A DNA stretch of 64,000 nt from Mesaphorura yosii. Its lineage: Eukaryota > Arthropoda > Collembola > Poduromorpha > Tullbergiidae. Within the stretch, counting starts at the first letter, position 1; every line of letters starts with the position of its first letter. Shown piece after piece: positions 52,462 to 64,000 of the stretch. Made by a program: the position numbers and the translations under genes. The notes beneath the pieces were generated by a model that had not been told where the DNA came from, did no database searches, and worked only from the letters and a program-made list of their open reading frames with translations. The DNA lies in contig WIXG01000275.1 of NCBI GenBank assembly GCA_009869945.1, positions 43,988 to 107,987 of the forward strand, read 5' to 3'.

Positions 52462-53561
52462 TTAATTAAAATACTGAACACCTCCATTAATGCCATCGAC
52501 AGTAATTTCAATCATTGGAATCTCACCAGCTGAGTCTGGGCTATCTTCCCGACTATCCCGTCCTTCATTGAAGCAGCCGGGCATAAAGTAGTGCGTCGAA
52601 TAGTATTCCAGAATGGTAACAGAGTCGTCTGACTGTGGAGTTGTTATCGCGAACGAGCTTTGGAATACTGTATCGCCAGGATAATGCCGATTTTGAGTCT
52701 TCAGAAAACTGATGTCCAGGCGTGTCCTTGCACAATGCAAGCGTATGGTTTCATCTGGGTCTGTGTATTTCTGTAGGAAGAAAGAAATAATTTGTTTAGT
52801 GAGACTTCACTGGAATTAAACACAACTGACATCATTTGCGTCATGCGATCTGAACCTCATAAGGCTGGTCCAGATATTCATTACGGACGTCTTCGAATCC
52901 ATTCTGCTGATGCCTGGAATCCGTATCTTCGAAATCCTTGATGAAATTTACTCCGGAATCTTCTGTACAGCAGACATTACTGAAAGGCGTTTGCATACAC
53001 ACTGCCGCTTCACTTTCCCCAAAGGAATCCAATAGGCCATGAAGAATACTAGAGATGGAACCGGTTTGGGTACTGGCATCAGTAAATCTTCTCGAGTTAC
53101 TGCGATACTACATAACGAAAAGTAATGCCAGTAAAGATTAGGAACCTTTATAGATTTCCACAAAAACGAGATACTTACCTTAAGAAGCATTAAAAGTAAA
53201 ACCACTGCTAAAACAATTGCCACAAATGCGCCATATATGAAATACACAATCCACTCGGCAAATCCCATCTCCCCATGAAGTTTGTCAACGTTTTGGTGTA
53301 TTTCGTCCTGAAATAAGAACGTCAAAACAATTACAGTCACTCAGACACATTTTCTGATGCTATCTGACTCGTGCGAAGACGACTGACCTTCAACTTGTCC
53401 ATGATTCTTCCAGGACTTAATAGGGCTGATGAATTGCCTTTGTCGTGATTAATATTAGAAGCTTCCCAACATGAAAAGGACACGATTGCGAGCAGCAGAA
53501 CTCCTATACCAATTTGTACCAGGTCTTCCGCGCGATGACGATTACCAATTGCGTCTGCCAT
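52462..53561 (-). CDS. Predicted membrane protein with two hydrophobic segments, unrecognised
   Basis: Four exons, 53388-53561, 53179-53307, 52856-53107 and 52462-52770, give 287 aa with all introns in phase 0. Residues about 15-32 (VQIGIGVLLLAIVSFSCW) and 77-101 (EWIVYFIYGAFVAIVLAVVL onward) are hydrophobic, separated by a polar stretch with a short amphipathic DEIHQNVDKLHGEM. The C-terminal 185 residues are soluble: Ser/Asp-rich, with an FEDTDSRHQQN region and a final part DPDETIRLHCARTRLDISFL that reads like a folded beta-rich domain. The exon 3 donor (GAG|GTTCAG) is weak; if unused, the protein ends at 52841 after 248 or so residues less the last exon. I do not recognise a family. Exon 4 has no start of its own, which favours splicing. 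Confidence 0.68.
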
Positions 53562-54752
53562 ACTTGATCTGAACTTTGTATGCTAATAACGAGCCCTCAC
53601 GCACCAAAATTTGCCGTGAATTTCTAGCTTACAGTACTTTAACACATGTACGAAAATAAACAAAACCACTTGCCATTTGTTCAATCGTCAATCAGTGTCA
53701 ACACAGGTTGAGTTCAACTGATTAAATTAAAGAAAGAAACTTTAAGAATTAACGCAGATCAGAAGCAGAATCGATTCGACCTGATTAAGAACAGACCTAA
53801 ACAAATTAGGAGCAGAGCACAGAAGCGGAAATTGGATAGACTGCCGAAGTTCAAATGATTCTGAGTTCTGGCCTCGCCGTAAGTCCCATTTTCCTATGGC
53901 TCTTTCTTCAAAGTTGCATCAGCTTCTCAAAAATATGCAAATGCACACATGACAAGATGCGACGAAGTGACGCCTGACTGCGGAATTGAGATGAAACATA
54001 AATAGGATCATCGCTTTCACATTCGAATTGGGCTCAGTCTGGATATGTCTAGACTTTAGACGCTTTTTTTATTTTATGCCCGACTGCTGGACAATCCCAC
54101 TCTCATTGCAAACGATTAGACATTTTTTTGAAGTTTTTCTGCGACACCTGAAAGAGCAGCCAGCCATAATGTGAATTCCGACGTACATGCGTGTATGCCC
54201 TCACCTTATCAGCCGCGTCATTTCGATCTCAGTTTGGCCTCTCCAATGCAAAATCATTGTAATACTAAAGATGCAGCTGTGCTAAATATTACGTAATGTG
54301 GCTGTACACTGTCTATTACTTTGCAGTTAGTTTACGTCACATTTCTTGTTTCTGTGTCTCAGACTAGACCACCAGCTTGCAAAGCAATGAATATTTCGAA
54401 TAACAGCTCGTAGAACAAAGTTGTCTGGAATTTGTAGAACTGAAGCCTGTAGCATTACAAATAATAAGGAAATTATAAGAATTATATGACTATTAAATAG
54501 TCCAAGTCTGGAGATGTAATTTAAGTGAAAACACAAGAAGCGAATGCCAAGTCCCAGAAAACATGAATCGCATCTTTCGTTTCATGAGTATGAATCTCAT
54601 TCATGAATGGAGCGAGCAGTAATCAGAGTAAGGAAGCGAGATAACCGAGACTCGTCCACGCAGAGGTCAATGAAATCCAGCACACAGTTTGTTTGTACTG
54701 CTGCACTGCACGCTGACTGGCACTGGCCCTCCGATTCAGTCCAATTCTGGAA
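53562..54752. other. Divergent promoter region, two-TM gene and collagen
   Basis: 1.2 kb between two divergently transcribed genes. No coding feature is supported. It should hold both promoters; no distinctive motif stands out. Confidence 0.5.
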
Positions 54753-57700
54753 ATGGGTTCGTCACTTTTCCTCCTGCTGCTTTTGTACGAATCCTTGTCC
54801 GTGGCGGTGCACGCGTTCGACCTGCTGGGACGGGCCCAGGTGCTTGGAGTGAATGAGGGGCCGTGCGGGGCACTCGAATTCACAGAGAGGGCCAGAGTCC
54901 ATGTCAACACCGCCGAGATCTTCCCAGGTAACTCGCGCCCGCGTGATTGATTCCCTCACAAAAACTTTGTTAACTCACTTTCCCATTCGCAGATTACTTT
55001 CCACTCGACTTTTCAATAATCACCAAGCTGCGCCTGCACTCGAACTCGGCTCTGGTCACAGTGTACAATGATCTTGGGGACGAGGAGCTCTTTATAGTGG
55101 TTGGCGAGGAGGTCACGGTTGGATACCGAAATCAGAGAATCGTGCGATTCAATGGGAACTTTTCGGATGGAGAGTGCGTGCAATGTCTCAAACACTTCTA
55201 CGCCCTACCCTTGCATTGCGTGTGAATTCGAACATAATTTGTATTTTCAGGTGGCACCACCTGGCCATCGCTTTTAAGGGCGAGACGCTGACGGCTCTTG
55301 TCGACTGCGTCGCGATCGGAACCGCACCAATGCCAAACAGGACTCAACTCTCGAATAATGGCGTGCTGGTGGTCGGAAGGCAGCTTGAGAGCGAACTCGG
55401 ATTCAATGGCGACGTGCAACGGATGGTGATTCTGGACGGGGTTGAAGAGGCGTTTGAGGGCGGCTGTGACTACATAATTGTGTGCGACGAGCACGAGCCA
55501 GAGTTACCCGAGTTCAAGAATTCGACAGTGACGATCGAGTTTCCGAACGGAGCGTACGGAGACGTCGGACAGCAGGAACAACACGGATTACATTTGCTTC
55601 GAGGACCACAAGGACCACGTAATAAATTGCTATTAAATTCTCATTCTTCAAATGACATTAAAATAATCATTTTTCAAATCTTAGGTGGATACACCGGACC
55701 ACCTGGCCCACCAGGTTCAACTTGTTTATACCATGAAAACTTTGCCTGACGTGCAGAATATTTTTTTAAAATGGTTCAATTAACAGGAGAGAAAGGAGAC
55801 AGAGGCGAGAGTGGCCGAAACGGGCTCGACGGCATAGTTGGAGTTGCCGGTCCACCTGGGCATGTGTTTATGATTCCATTAACTAGTCAAGGAGAAGGCA
55901 GCGGCTCAAAGGGACCGGACGCCACTGCGGAGGCGCTTAGACAAATGCTTGGGCAGCACATGGTGAGTGAGTGCGATGTCACTTTAGCATTTGGCGTGTT
56001 TGACCAGCGACCACGATTCTGCAATTGCAGATGGCAATGCAAGGACCTCCTGGCCCCACAGGACTCACAGGTTTTCATACTTGCTACTGAATGTTAATTC
56101 TTGCTTTGTTAAGCATGATTTGTTGACATAACCAATCAATCATTGTAGGGCTTCCTGGTCCGGTCGGGCCGAGTGGAGATCAAGGACCAAAGGGAGAAAC
56201 CGGCGAGATGGGCGAACCTGGACCCAGGGGCCACCGTGGAGAGCTCGGACCGAGCGGCCGCGATGGGAGACGCGGGCGGCCTGGAAGAGACGGTGAACGC
56301 GGCTTGAGTGGACCGCCAGGTTAGAAGAATAGCTCTTTTTGTCTGAAGCAACGCCTGAATGCAGCATGCTAATTATAGGAGAAAAAGGAGACCAAGGCCC
56401 CATCGGCATTCCAGGTTCAAACTTAGTACCTACTTTTTCAACCTACTTTGGATTAATGTCACTTTTACCTTGACTTTTACGAATCAATCAAGGTTTGCCT
56501 GGCGAGAAGGGTGACCGGGGAGAGAAAGGAGCGCCAGGTAAAATCAGGCATTGAAAAATACTTCAGTTTACTAATTGTTACTATTTTTAGGAGTCAAAGG
56601 TGCTCCAGGACATGACGGAGCCCAAGGTGAGTATCGCCTGAAAATCAGAAGGGTGAATGCCTGGAAAGCAATCGTTTATCCGAATACCATTAGTTGACGC
56701 GTTGCTTCTTGCGTAGGTGATGATGGAGCTCCTGGTCTCGTTGGCCCAGCTGGAGAAATGGTGAGTGAATTTCGACTGCCATGTATTTCAATGTATATAG
56801 ATTTAAGACGAATCTTTACGCAGGGCCCGAGAGGTTTTCCCGGTCCGCGCGGGTACGTGCTACTGATTGAAAATTCGGGTGTCATCAGTTATTGCTTTTG
56901 AGCCAGTCAGTTTACTTGTAGAGTTGAACATCAATTACAGGTTTCCGGGACTGAGTGGGCCACCTGGAATTCCTGGCAGCGAAGGGCCGCCCGGCCAGAA
57001 AGGTTTGCAACTTATTTATTGAGCTGACCCATTGTCGACAATAAACTCTGAACTAAATTGAATTGTAGGAAGTATTGGAGCGTCCGGATCACCAGGAGCA
57101 CCCGGCCAAACCGGGCCTGTCGGTACGCCACTGCGCTTGGGTGTTCGCTGTTTTAATTCTTGGGCTTTGATGAGCACTTTATCGAATGATTGATTCTTGC
57201 AGGCCCAATTGGCCCAATCGGATTTCCCGGCGCTATTGGCCCCCCAGGGCCGATTGGACCTCAGGGCAAGCCAGGTAACCAATAAAATCAACTGAGCAAA
57301 AAGTTAAAATGTTGGTTAACTTAAAAGGTCTGATTATTAATATTAATCTTGATGCCTACAGGATCTACGGGCTTGCCGGGTGCAGATGGAATGCCAGGCC
57401 ACAATGGAAACCCTGGAGTGGCTGGGGCGAAAGGCGACACGGGACCGAAGGGCCCACAAGTAGTTTGAGAATATTAGTTTGGTCATATGCTTGTGAGAAT
57501 ATCCTCAAATGAGATTGCGAAACGTGAATTGCAGGGCCCCGTTGGATTTCCCGGTCCCCGAGGAGTAAAGGGCGACGAGGGCAAGCGTGGAATCGGTGGC
57601 GAAAAGGGCGACAAGGGAGAACGCGGGTAAGATTTACTTTTGACATTGTGAATTTTAATTTGGTTCATGCGCAAATATATTGCGGTGTTGTACAGGCCAG

Positions 57701-60700
57701 ATGGAGAGAAGGGCGATGTTGGAGGTAAAGGAGATCGTGGATTGGCTGGGCCTACTGGAGAAGTCGGCCAGGAAGGCCCGGAAGGTAGTAAAGGTTTGGA
57801 GGTATGTTGATAAACAATCGACTCATATTTGGTCGCAAACAAAAATTTAAACACATTTATCTTGGAATAAGCTTGTGGCTGGGATATAATGAAAAGTCTT
57901 GTTTAAACTAATGTAGGGCCCTCGTGGAGAAGTCGGTCCCGCAGGTCCGTTGGGCGAGAAAGGCAAAACAGGATTACCTGGATTTCCAGGATATCCAGTG
58001 AGTCAATTTTTCTTTCCTCCAAGCCAATTGGAACTGACCGGTTGTTTGGATTGCGATTGCAGGGACCTCCTGGCGAAAAGGGTGACAAAGGGTCGGAGGG
58101 TCGACCAGGGCTTGTCGGCGAGAAAGGCGAACGAGTAAGTCGCTAGCATTCCAAACCGTGTTAAAGGTTTAGCATTATTGGTTTGAATTGTCAGGGTTTG
58201 AGTGGGCAACCTGGAGAACGGGGCGAATTAGGTCCTCAAGGCTTCCGCGGTCCACGCGGTAAACGTGGCCGCGACGGAAGAACTGGCCCAAAAGGCGACA
58301 GTGGACAGCCAGGACCCCCGGTGAGCTATGTCAAACTTGTCAAACCAACCCTCCGAAACTCACGTTAATCTCTCCAATTTCAGGGTCCTCCGGGCGACAA
58401 AGGCCCGCAAGGTAGGAGACTAACCAGATTAAGGAGAAAGGAAAGCTGAGAACATTTAATTTTATAGGGACGGATGGCCCTCGAGGCTTCATTGGCCCGC
58501 CTGGAAATGTAGGCCCACCTGGGAAAGATGGTGCAATCGGAGTGCATGGTGAAAGAGGGCCTAGGGTAAGTCGCCAGTAATGTTAACTAATTTATAGAAA
58601 TCACACAATATTTTGCTTGGCAGGGAGAACCAGGACAAAAAGGACCAGTGGGATCACCAGGTTATCAAATAAGGAATTTAATGAATCAGTGCGAATCAGT
58701 TTAATGAGTTCTATTCTTGAAGGCGTCGTGGGGCCAATCGGCAACACCGGGGAACTTGGGCCAGTCGGAGCAATCGGTACGAGTTAGCCTTTGGTAGATT
58801 TTATGCTTTATCTCCGCTAGCTCCAACTTAACTTCTTTATAAATATGATTCAGGGGAGCCCGGGCTTCGTGGGCCCGCGGGAGAGAGCGGCCGCCCTGGA
58901 GAGCAGGGGAAAGAGGGCCCACCGGGACCGGCTGGACCCGCTGGCAAAACCGGACCGATTGGACCTCCGGGTTTGCCCGGTTTTCCCGGCCAAACTGGAG
59001 CACAGGGCGTGGCGGTTGGTGATCATCTGAAAATGAAAGCTTACTAAAATGTAACTTATGTACTGAAAACGGTGGATTTATTCAGGGTACTCCAGGCCTG
59101 AAGGGAGAAGCTGGGCCCGCCGGCCCGAGCGGAGCCACAGGTGACAAAGGTCAGCAAGGTGACGCTGGAGGAATCGGCCCTCCTGGCTCAGAAGGAAGAG
59201 GCGGGCCTCCGGGTCCACCTGGCCCGAGGTAAAATCGCATCGGGTAAAGATGAGACTGCGTTTTGTTGTAGAAATGAGAAATCTCCTTGGTCGTAATTAG
59301 CGGAGCGAAAGGAGAACGGGGCGAGACAGGAATTGCTGGCGTCGCGGGGTCTGACGGAGGTGTTGGACCGAGGGGCAATCCGGGGCCACCTGGCATGTGC
59401 ATTTCTATTGTGGCAACATTTCTCCGTTCGTTTCTGAATCTTCTTTAACAATATTCTTCGTTTTTCGCGCCTTTTTCTAGGACCAATTGGACCACCGGGC
59501 GAAGACGGCGATAAAGGAGACCAAGGTACTAAGCAGTGACTAATCTGAATAATTATGCCGCAATTCGACTGAGATTTGATGAAGATGGACGATTTGAATA
59601 TTAGGACCACCGGGCGAGAAAGGAATTAAAGGCGGAAAGGGCGAATCCGGTCCTAGTGGACCCCAGGGACCTCAAGGGCCAAGAGGAGAGCCGGGAGTGG
59701 CTGGTGCGAACGGCGAGAAAGGGCCTCCTGGTTCTTTAGGGCCGAGAGGAACGAAGGGAGAACGTGGACCTTCTGGACTTCCCGGATTGGGTAAATCGAG
59801 AATCTACGAATTCTATGTCAAGTGCGCTCTGCTCACCTTGACTGCTTCTGGCTACAGTTGGAGCACAAGGCCTTCAAGGACTTCCTGGCCCTCCAGGAAT
59901 CAAAGTGAGAGCTGTTTCAATTAACACATTAAATCAACATGCTTTTGCGCTTAGTTTAATTGCCATCGAATGTTCAACCACAGGGAGAGGCAGGTGATCC
60001 AGGCTCTAAAGGACCCTTAGGACCAGCCGGGCCTGCTGGCGAGCAAGGCGCCGCGGGCAGCAAAGGCGGCGAAGGAATTCCCGGGCCAGTCGGACCGGAA
60101 GGCCCACAAGGACCGAAAGGTGAGTGAATTAAACAGAAACAGGTATTTGAATTATTGCACGAAACATCTCCGGATTAAAACAGGGGAAAGTGGAAATCCT
60201 GGCCCACCCGGAACAGTTGGGAAAGACGGCGTGCATGTACGTAAGATGCAACCGCAGTTTTACACATAGTTTCATAAATCCATGCCGATTTTGCTACTTA
60301 CAGGGCGAGCGTGGGCCGTTGGGACCGAAAGGAGAGGATGGGAAGCCAGGAAAACAAGGTCCTCCAGGCATAAGAGGCCAACCAGGAACAGAAGGACCCA
60401 AAGGTAATGAGAGTTACACAAGAACAAAGGCATCTTCAAATAAAGCATCTAATTAAAGCTTCAAATCTTAGGCGCACAGGGTTTGCCTGGATTTCCCGGA
60501 CCGGCAGGTACGATTAAAGAATGAAAGAAACTCATGGTCCTTCGTTTTTTTCTAAAGCTTACGATGAATTTTAGGAGAACCTGGACTTCAGGGCGTCAAG
60601 GGAGAAACAGGTATGGAAGAGAACTGGAAAACAGCTCGATTAATGAAGCAAGAAACTTTTTCGTCTTGTTTGTCGCTTTAGCTTTCTATGTAACTATACT

Positions 60701-63237
60701 ATGCTTCGATTGTCTCTTATTAAGGTCGTGACGGGGACGATGGAAAGATCGGGGAACCAGGGCCTCAGGTACTCGCTAGTTTGTTTAATGAGTGTTTTAT
60801 GTCCTTGAGAATGCTCTCATAAGAGTGCATGGGTTCTTTGCAGGGTCCAGAAGGGCCAGTTGGCAAAATCGGGCCACGAGGCCCTGCAGGAAAACCTGGG
60901 GCTGAAGGACAAGCTGGGGCGCAAGGTTCTGTGGGATTGCCGGGCGAGAAGGGAGAGATGGGAGTTCCCGGGAGCCAAGGTACATCCTAAATGCTAAAGG
61001 CAAAATTTCTGTACGGAAATGTAAATAATTTGTCGCGCTATGACATTCAGGCCACCAGGGACCGATTGGGCCGCAGTAAGGAATAAAATGATTTCATCAA
61101 AGAATCAGAGTTGGAAAGTCATAAAATTAGAGTTGAAAGATATGCATTTTTCGTTTAACAGAGGCTTGCCTGGACCACAAGGACCACCTGGGTTGAGGTA
61201 GAGCTTTCATTATAGTCAATGGATTAGTGACAGGATTTAATCTCTTCGATTTTAATTTACTAGGGGATCGCCTGGACCGGCCGTGAGAAACATACGACAC
61301 TTGCTTTTTTGTTCTGGTGTACTACTTTCAAACGCTTATCTTGCAGGGAGACGTTGGACCGCCTGGGCCGATTGGAAATCAAGGAGCTCCTGGAAAAATT
61401 GGTGAGGCCGGTCCGAGAGGCGAGAAAGGCGATCGTGGCAGACGCGGACCGAAAGGTACTATCATTTTGTTAGCGACGAGGATTGCTTAAAATGTCAATG
61501 ATTGTCTCAGGGCATCCGGGACAAATTGGCACACCTGGGCCTAAGGGTGAATTGGGCGAGAAAGGTGATCGCGGGCAGCCGGGAGCTCGTGGACCACAGG
61601 TAGACTTATTATTGCCGTCCTAATATTTATTTCATAATTCGGGAAATATTCTCACCTGCTCGCTGTATTTTTCACGCAGGGTCCAAAGGGCGAGACGGTA
61701 ACACATTGATTTCACGCTTGCTTCAGCAGCAAAATTCCTGCTAACGTGTTTTGCGAATTTGTCACAGGGAGCAACTGGAGCACTTGGCCCTAAAGGAATC
61801 GATGGACCCATGGGTAATTAGTCGGGCAGTTGAATAATGCTTCGCAAATTAAAAAAAACTGATTTCTTAACCTTTATGCGATACAGGACCTCCTGGAGCC
61901 GATGGGCCTCCAGGTAAGCCTATTCTTGGTTTATTACTTCAATGGAACATTACGGCTCAGATTTAATTTATGTAATGCTCGTAATTACAGGACCGAAAGG
62001 CGTGGAGGGACCAGCGGGACTGAAAGGAGAAGTCGGTTCAGCTGGACTGCCAGGTACAGAATTGTCTGCGCCGCTGTGATTTAGTCAGCAATGTCACAAT
62101 TTTTATAATGCCACAGGCCCAGCAGGACCGCCTGGCGAACTTCCCTTGCTGCCACCGGAGCTGCTATTCGCCACAGGATCTGGAAGCCCAAAGAAGAAGC
62201 GCGAAGTGAAGAAGAGGTATTTAATTTAATTCGCCAGTTTCAATTGACAATGCATTCAATTGGAAAAAACCCCTAAAATCTCGCAGTGTTCCCACGAATA
62301 ATGAAGAACACGATTTGGAAGAAGTGTACGCGGATATTTACAGCATGCGGCTGGAGCTGGAGCGCACGAGGAGACCGCTCGGCACGCCTGAGAATCCAGT
62401 TCGCACGTGTCGAGATCTTTATTACGGACACCCACACTTTAAAGATGGTGAGTCACGATTCGAACTGTCCATCACATCAAAGCTCCATTTTCGCTTAGAA
62501 AGTGATTCCAATCGTTATGGTAGACTGGTACTGGATCGACCCGAATCTTGGAATGCCTGAGGACGCTGTGTACGTCTACTGCAACCTGACGAATGCCGGA
62601 GAGACATGCATTTATCCAGAGACGAAGACGGCAGGTTTGCCAATGATATCGTGGGACAAACCAACGGAGCGTTTGTGGTTTAGCTCCTTCCATCAGGGTT
62701 TCAAGGTATGCGTATGGGACATTGAATACATGTGGATCGAGTGTCTCATATTTCCCCTTCCCACGCTTACTTCATGATACTGCTTCACCTAAAATTAATC
62801 GCAGATCAACTACGGCGCAGTGGGCCCCGTCCAGCTAACATTTCTCCAGCTCCTGCACTCCAAAGCGACGCAACAATTTACGTACTTGTGTTCAAAATCA
62901 GCGGCGTGGTCGAATGGGCAAGCGTACACGGATGCAATCACATTTATGGGATACAATGAACAGGAATTTGGGCACGGGAGCAAAGTGGGGCCGACGGTCA
63001 GCGTACAAGACGGTTGTCGGGTAAGGCTTGCCATCGCCATCATGCCAGCACCCAGTCCCGATATTTTATGCTGTAGTTATGATTTTCGAACAGAAACGGT
63101 CCGATCAAGGCAAATCAGTGTTCCAGTTTAAGACGAAGAAGCCCAGTCAGCTTCCTATCACCGACTTCCTTCCACAAGACTACGGCGGGCCCGGACAGGC
63201 GTTTGGATTTGAGGTGGGGCCCGTGTGTTTCGCGTGA
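54753..63237 (+). CDS. Fibrillar collagen alpha chain, type V/XI-like
   Basis: Secreted fibril-forming procollagen in about 52 short exons. Exons 1-3 (54753-54927, 54993-55173, 55251-55618) give a signal peptide ([20 protein letters not shown]) and a thrombospondin-N/laminin-G-like domain with [10 protein letters not shown] and [11 protein letters not shown] short collagenous stretch and a linker ([20 protein letters not shown]) follow. Then comes an apparently uninterrupted Gly-X-Y helix from [14 protein letters not shown] (about 56.05 kb) to about 62.13 kb. This layout fits clade B (V/XI) chains. The helix ends in [11 protein letters not shown] and basic sites KKKR and VKKR. The COLFI C-propeptide uses exons 62287-62447, 62524-62705, 62805-63020 and 63094-63237: [29 protein letters not shown], and a final GPVCFA. 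Two of the usual eight cysteines (C2 and C3) are absent. AATAAA at 63358-63363. Many exons begin with a split Gly codon. Confidence 0.95.
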
Positions 63238-64000
63238 CTTTTAGTATGTAGCATCTGTGGTCATAATGTACATAACACTGCCATAAAAGTAAAATCTCAA
63301 ATTAAACTAGAATCAAATTTTTATAACTGTAAGCATTTTGTAAGGAAACCATTCAGCAATAAAAATAATTGCCAGCGGTGTGGATATAAGCACTTTCATG
63401 TCGTTACATTTCAGCATTCAGCATCAACACTTTGTTTTTATTTTTCGACTTATTGCTAACACTGAGATCATGAATGTCAATAAAGAGAATTAGAATGCTT
63501 AATAATGTCCGTATTTACACCGTGTCAACGTCAAGATCTTGAATTGATTGTTTTCGACAGAATGTTGTGAGTATGTGAGTATCATCTTTGAGAATGACTA
63601 GACCTAAGTAAGTTAGCTCAAGCTTAAACCATAGTCATTGACAAAAACAGTAGCTCTACATCGTCATTGCAAGAAAACGAGGACCGAATCTTATGCCACC
63701 ATTGATGGTGATCGCAGTGAGTCCAACCTCGTCTCTTTAGCCCGTGTACTACTTAACTTACAATCAGTAGTAGCAGTAGCCTTGTACAATCAGGTACTGA
63801 ATCAGCGAGTGGCTCAGATGAGAGAATAATGGAAGTTTCAGCAGTGAGTAGAATTTTAGAACAGAGTTGGTCTCCTTTTATTAACACAAACGACAGATAC
63901 AAACAAAAGAGCATTAGACTGCCAGTTACATGTGCAGTTCAGTTTTCCGATAAAGGCAAGAAGTTCCCGTGAGAACTGATCTTGCCTTCGCTTCTCGCAA
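63238..64000. other. Collagen 3' flank
   Basis: Contains AATAAA at 63358-63363 and 63479-63484. An open frame at 63638-63829 lacks recognisable features. No further gene supported. Confidence 0.5.

Noticed and set aside
55887-62700. Many minus-strand open frames opposite the collagen helix
   Set aside because: Shadows of the Gly-X-Y repeat, Pro/Gly-rich in antisense, with no splice logic.

Overview
The window is nuclear DNA from a multicellular animal. Every gene I could model is split by spliceosomal GT-AG introns, most of them 60-130 bp. The base composition is AT-rich, AATAAA signals follow several stop codons, and non-autonomous inverted-repeat elements lie in introns. A modular serine protease of the ModSP / clotting factor C kind, paired GMC oxidoreductases, an invertebrate-style MMP and small alanine-rich secreted proteins point to an arthropod. 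The lineage (springtail, crustacean or other) cannot be fixed from this window alone. Start and stop sites and exon phases were worked out by hand, and phases close exactly for every gene that I list with full exon coordinates.

Layout, left to right. 1-2614 (+): 3' part of a peroxisomal ABCD-type (ALD) transporter. 3110-7108 (+): a 1113-residue POT1-like telomere-end OB-fold protein with a long N-terminal extension. 7639-8083 (+): complex I subunit NDUFA1. 8647-14879 (-): a 13-exon modular serine protease (signal peptide, four LDLa, sushi domains, trypsin domain). 15869-16629 (-): a possible small secreted protein. 17424-19875 (-): PP4 catalytic subunit. 22100-37214 (+): flotillin-2, stretched over 15 kb because three complete genes sit inside its introns on the opposite strand: GMC oxidoreductase A (23771-26282), GMC oxidoreductase B (30898-33121) and a TASK-type two-pore potassium channel (35298-36827). 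38484-40821 (-): two small alanine-rich secreted proteins, with a decayed third copy between them. 42222-49228 (-): a matrix metalloproteinase. 52462-53561 (-): an unrecognised two-TM-segment protein. 54753-63237 (+): a fibrillar collagen of about 52 exons.

The neighbours do not form one pathway. They are mostly housekeeping genes (PP4, NDUFA1, flotillin, ABCD, telomere protection) mixed with cuticle, extracellular matrix and immunity genes (MMP, collagen, GMC pair, ModSP-like protease). The points most worth a second look are the extended POT1-like protein, the three genes nested in flotillin-2, the collagen C-propeptide without the C2 and C3 cysteines, the alanine-rich secreted cluster, and several inverted-repeat elements in introns.
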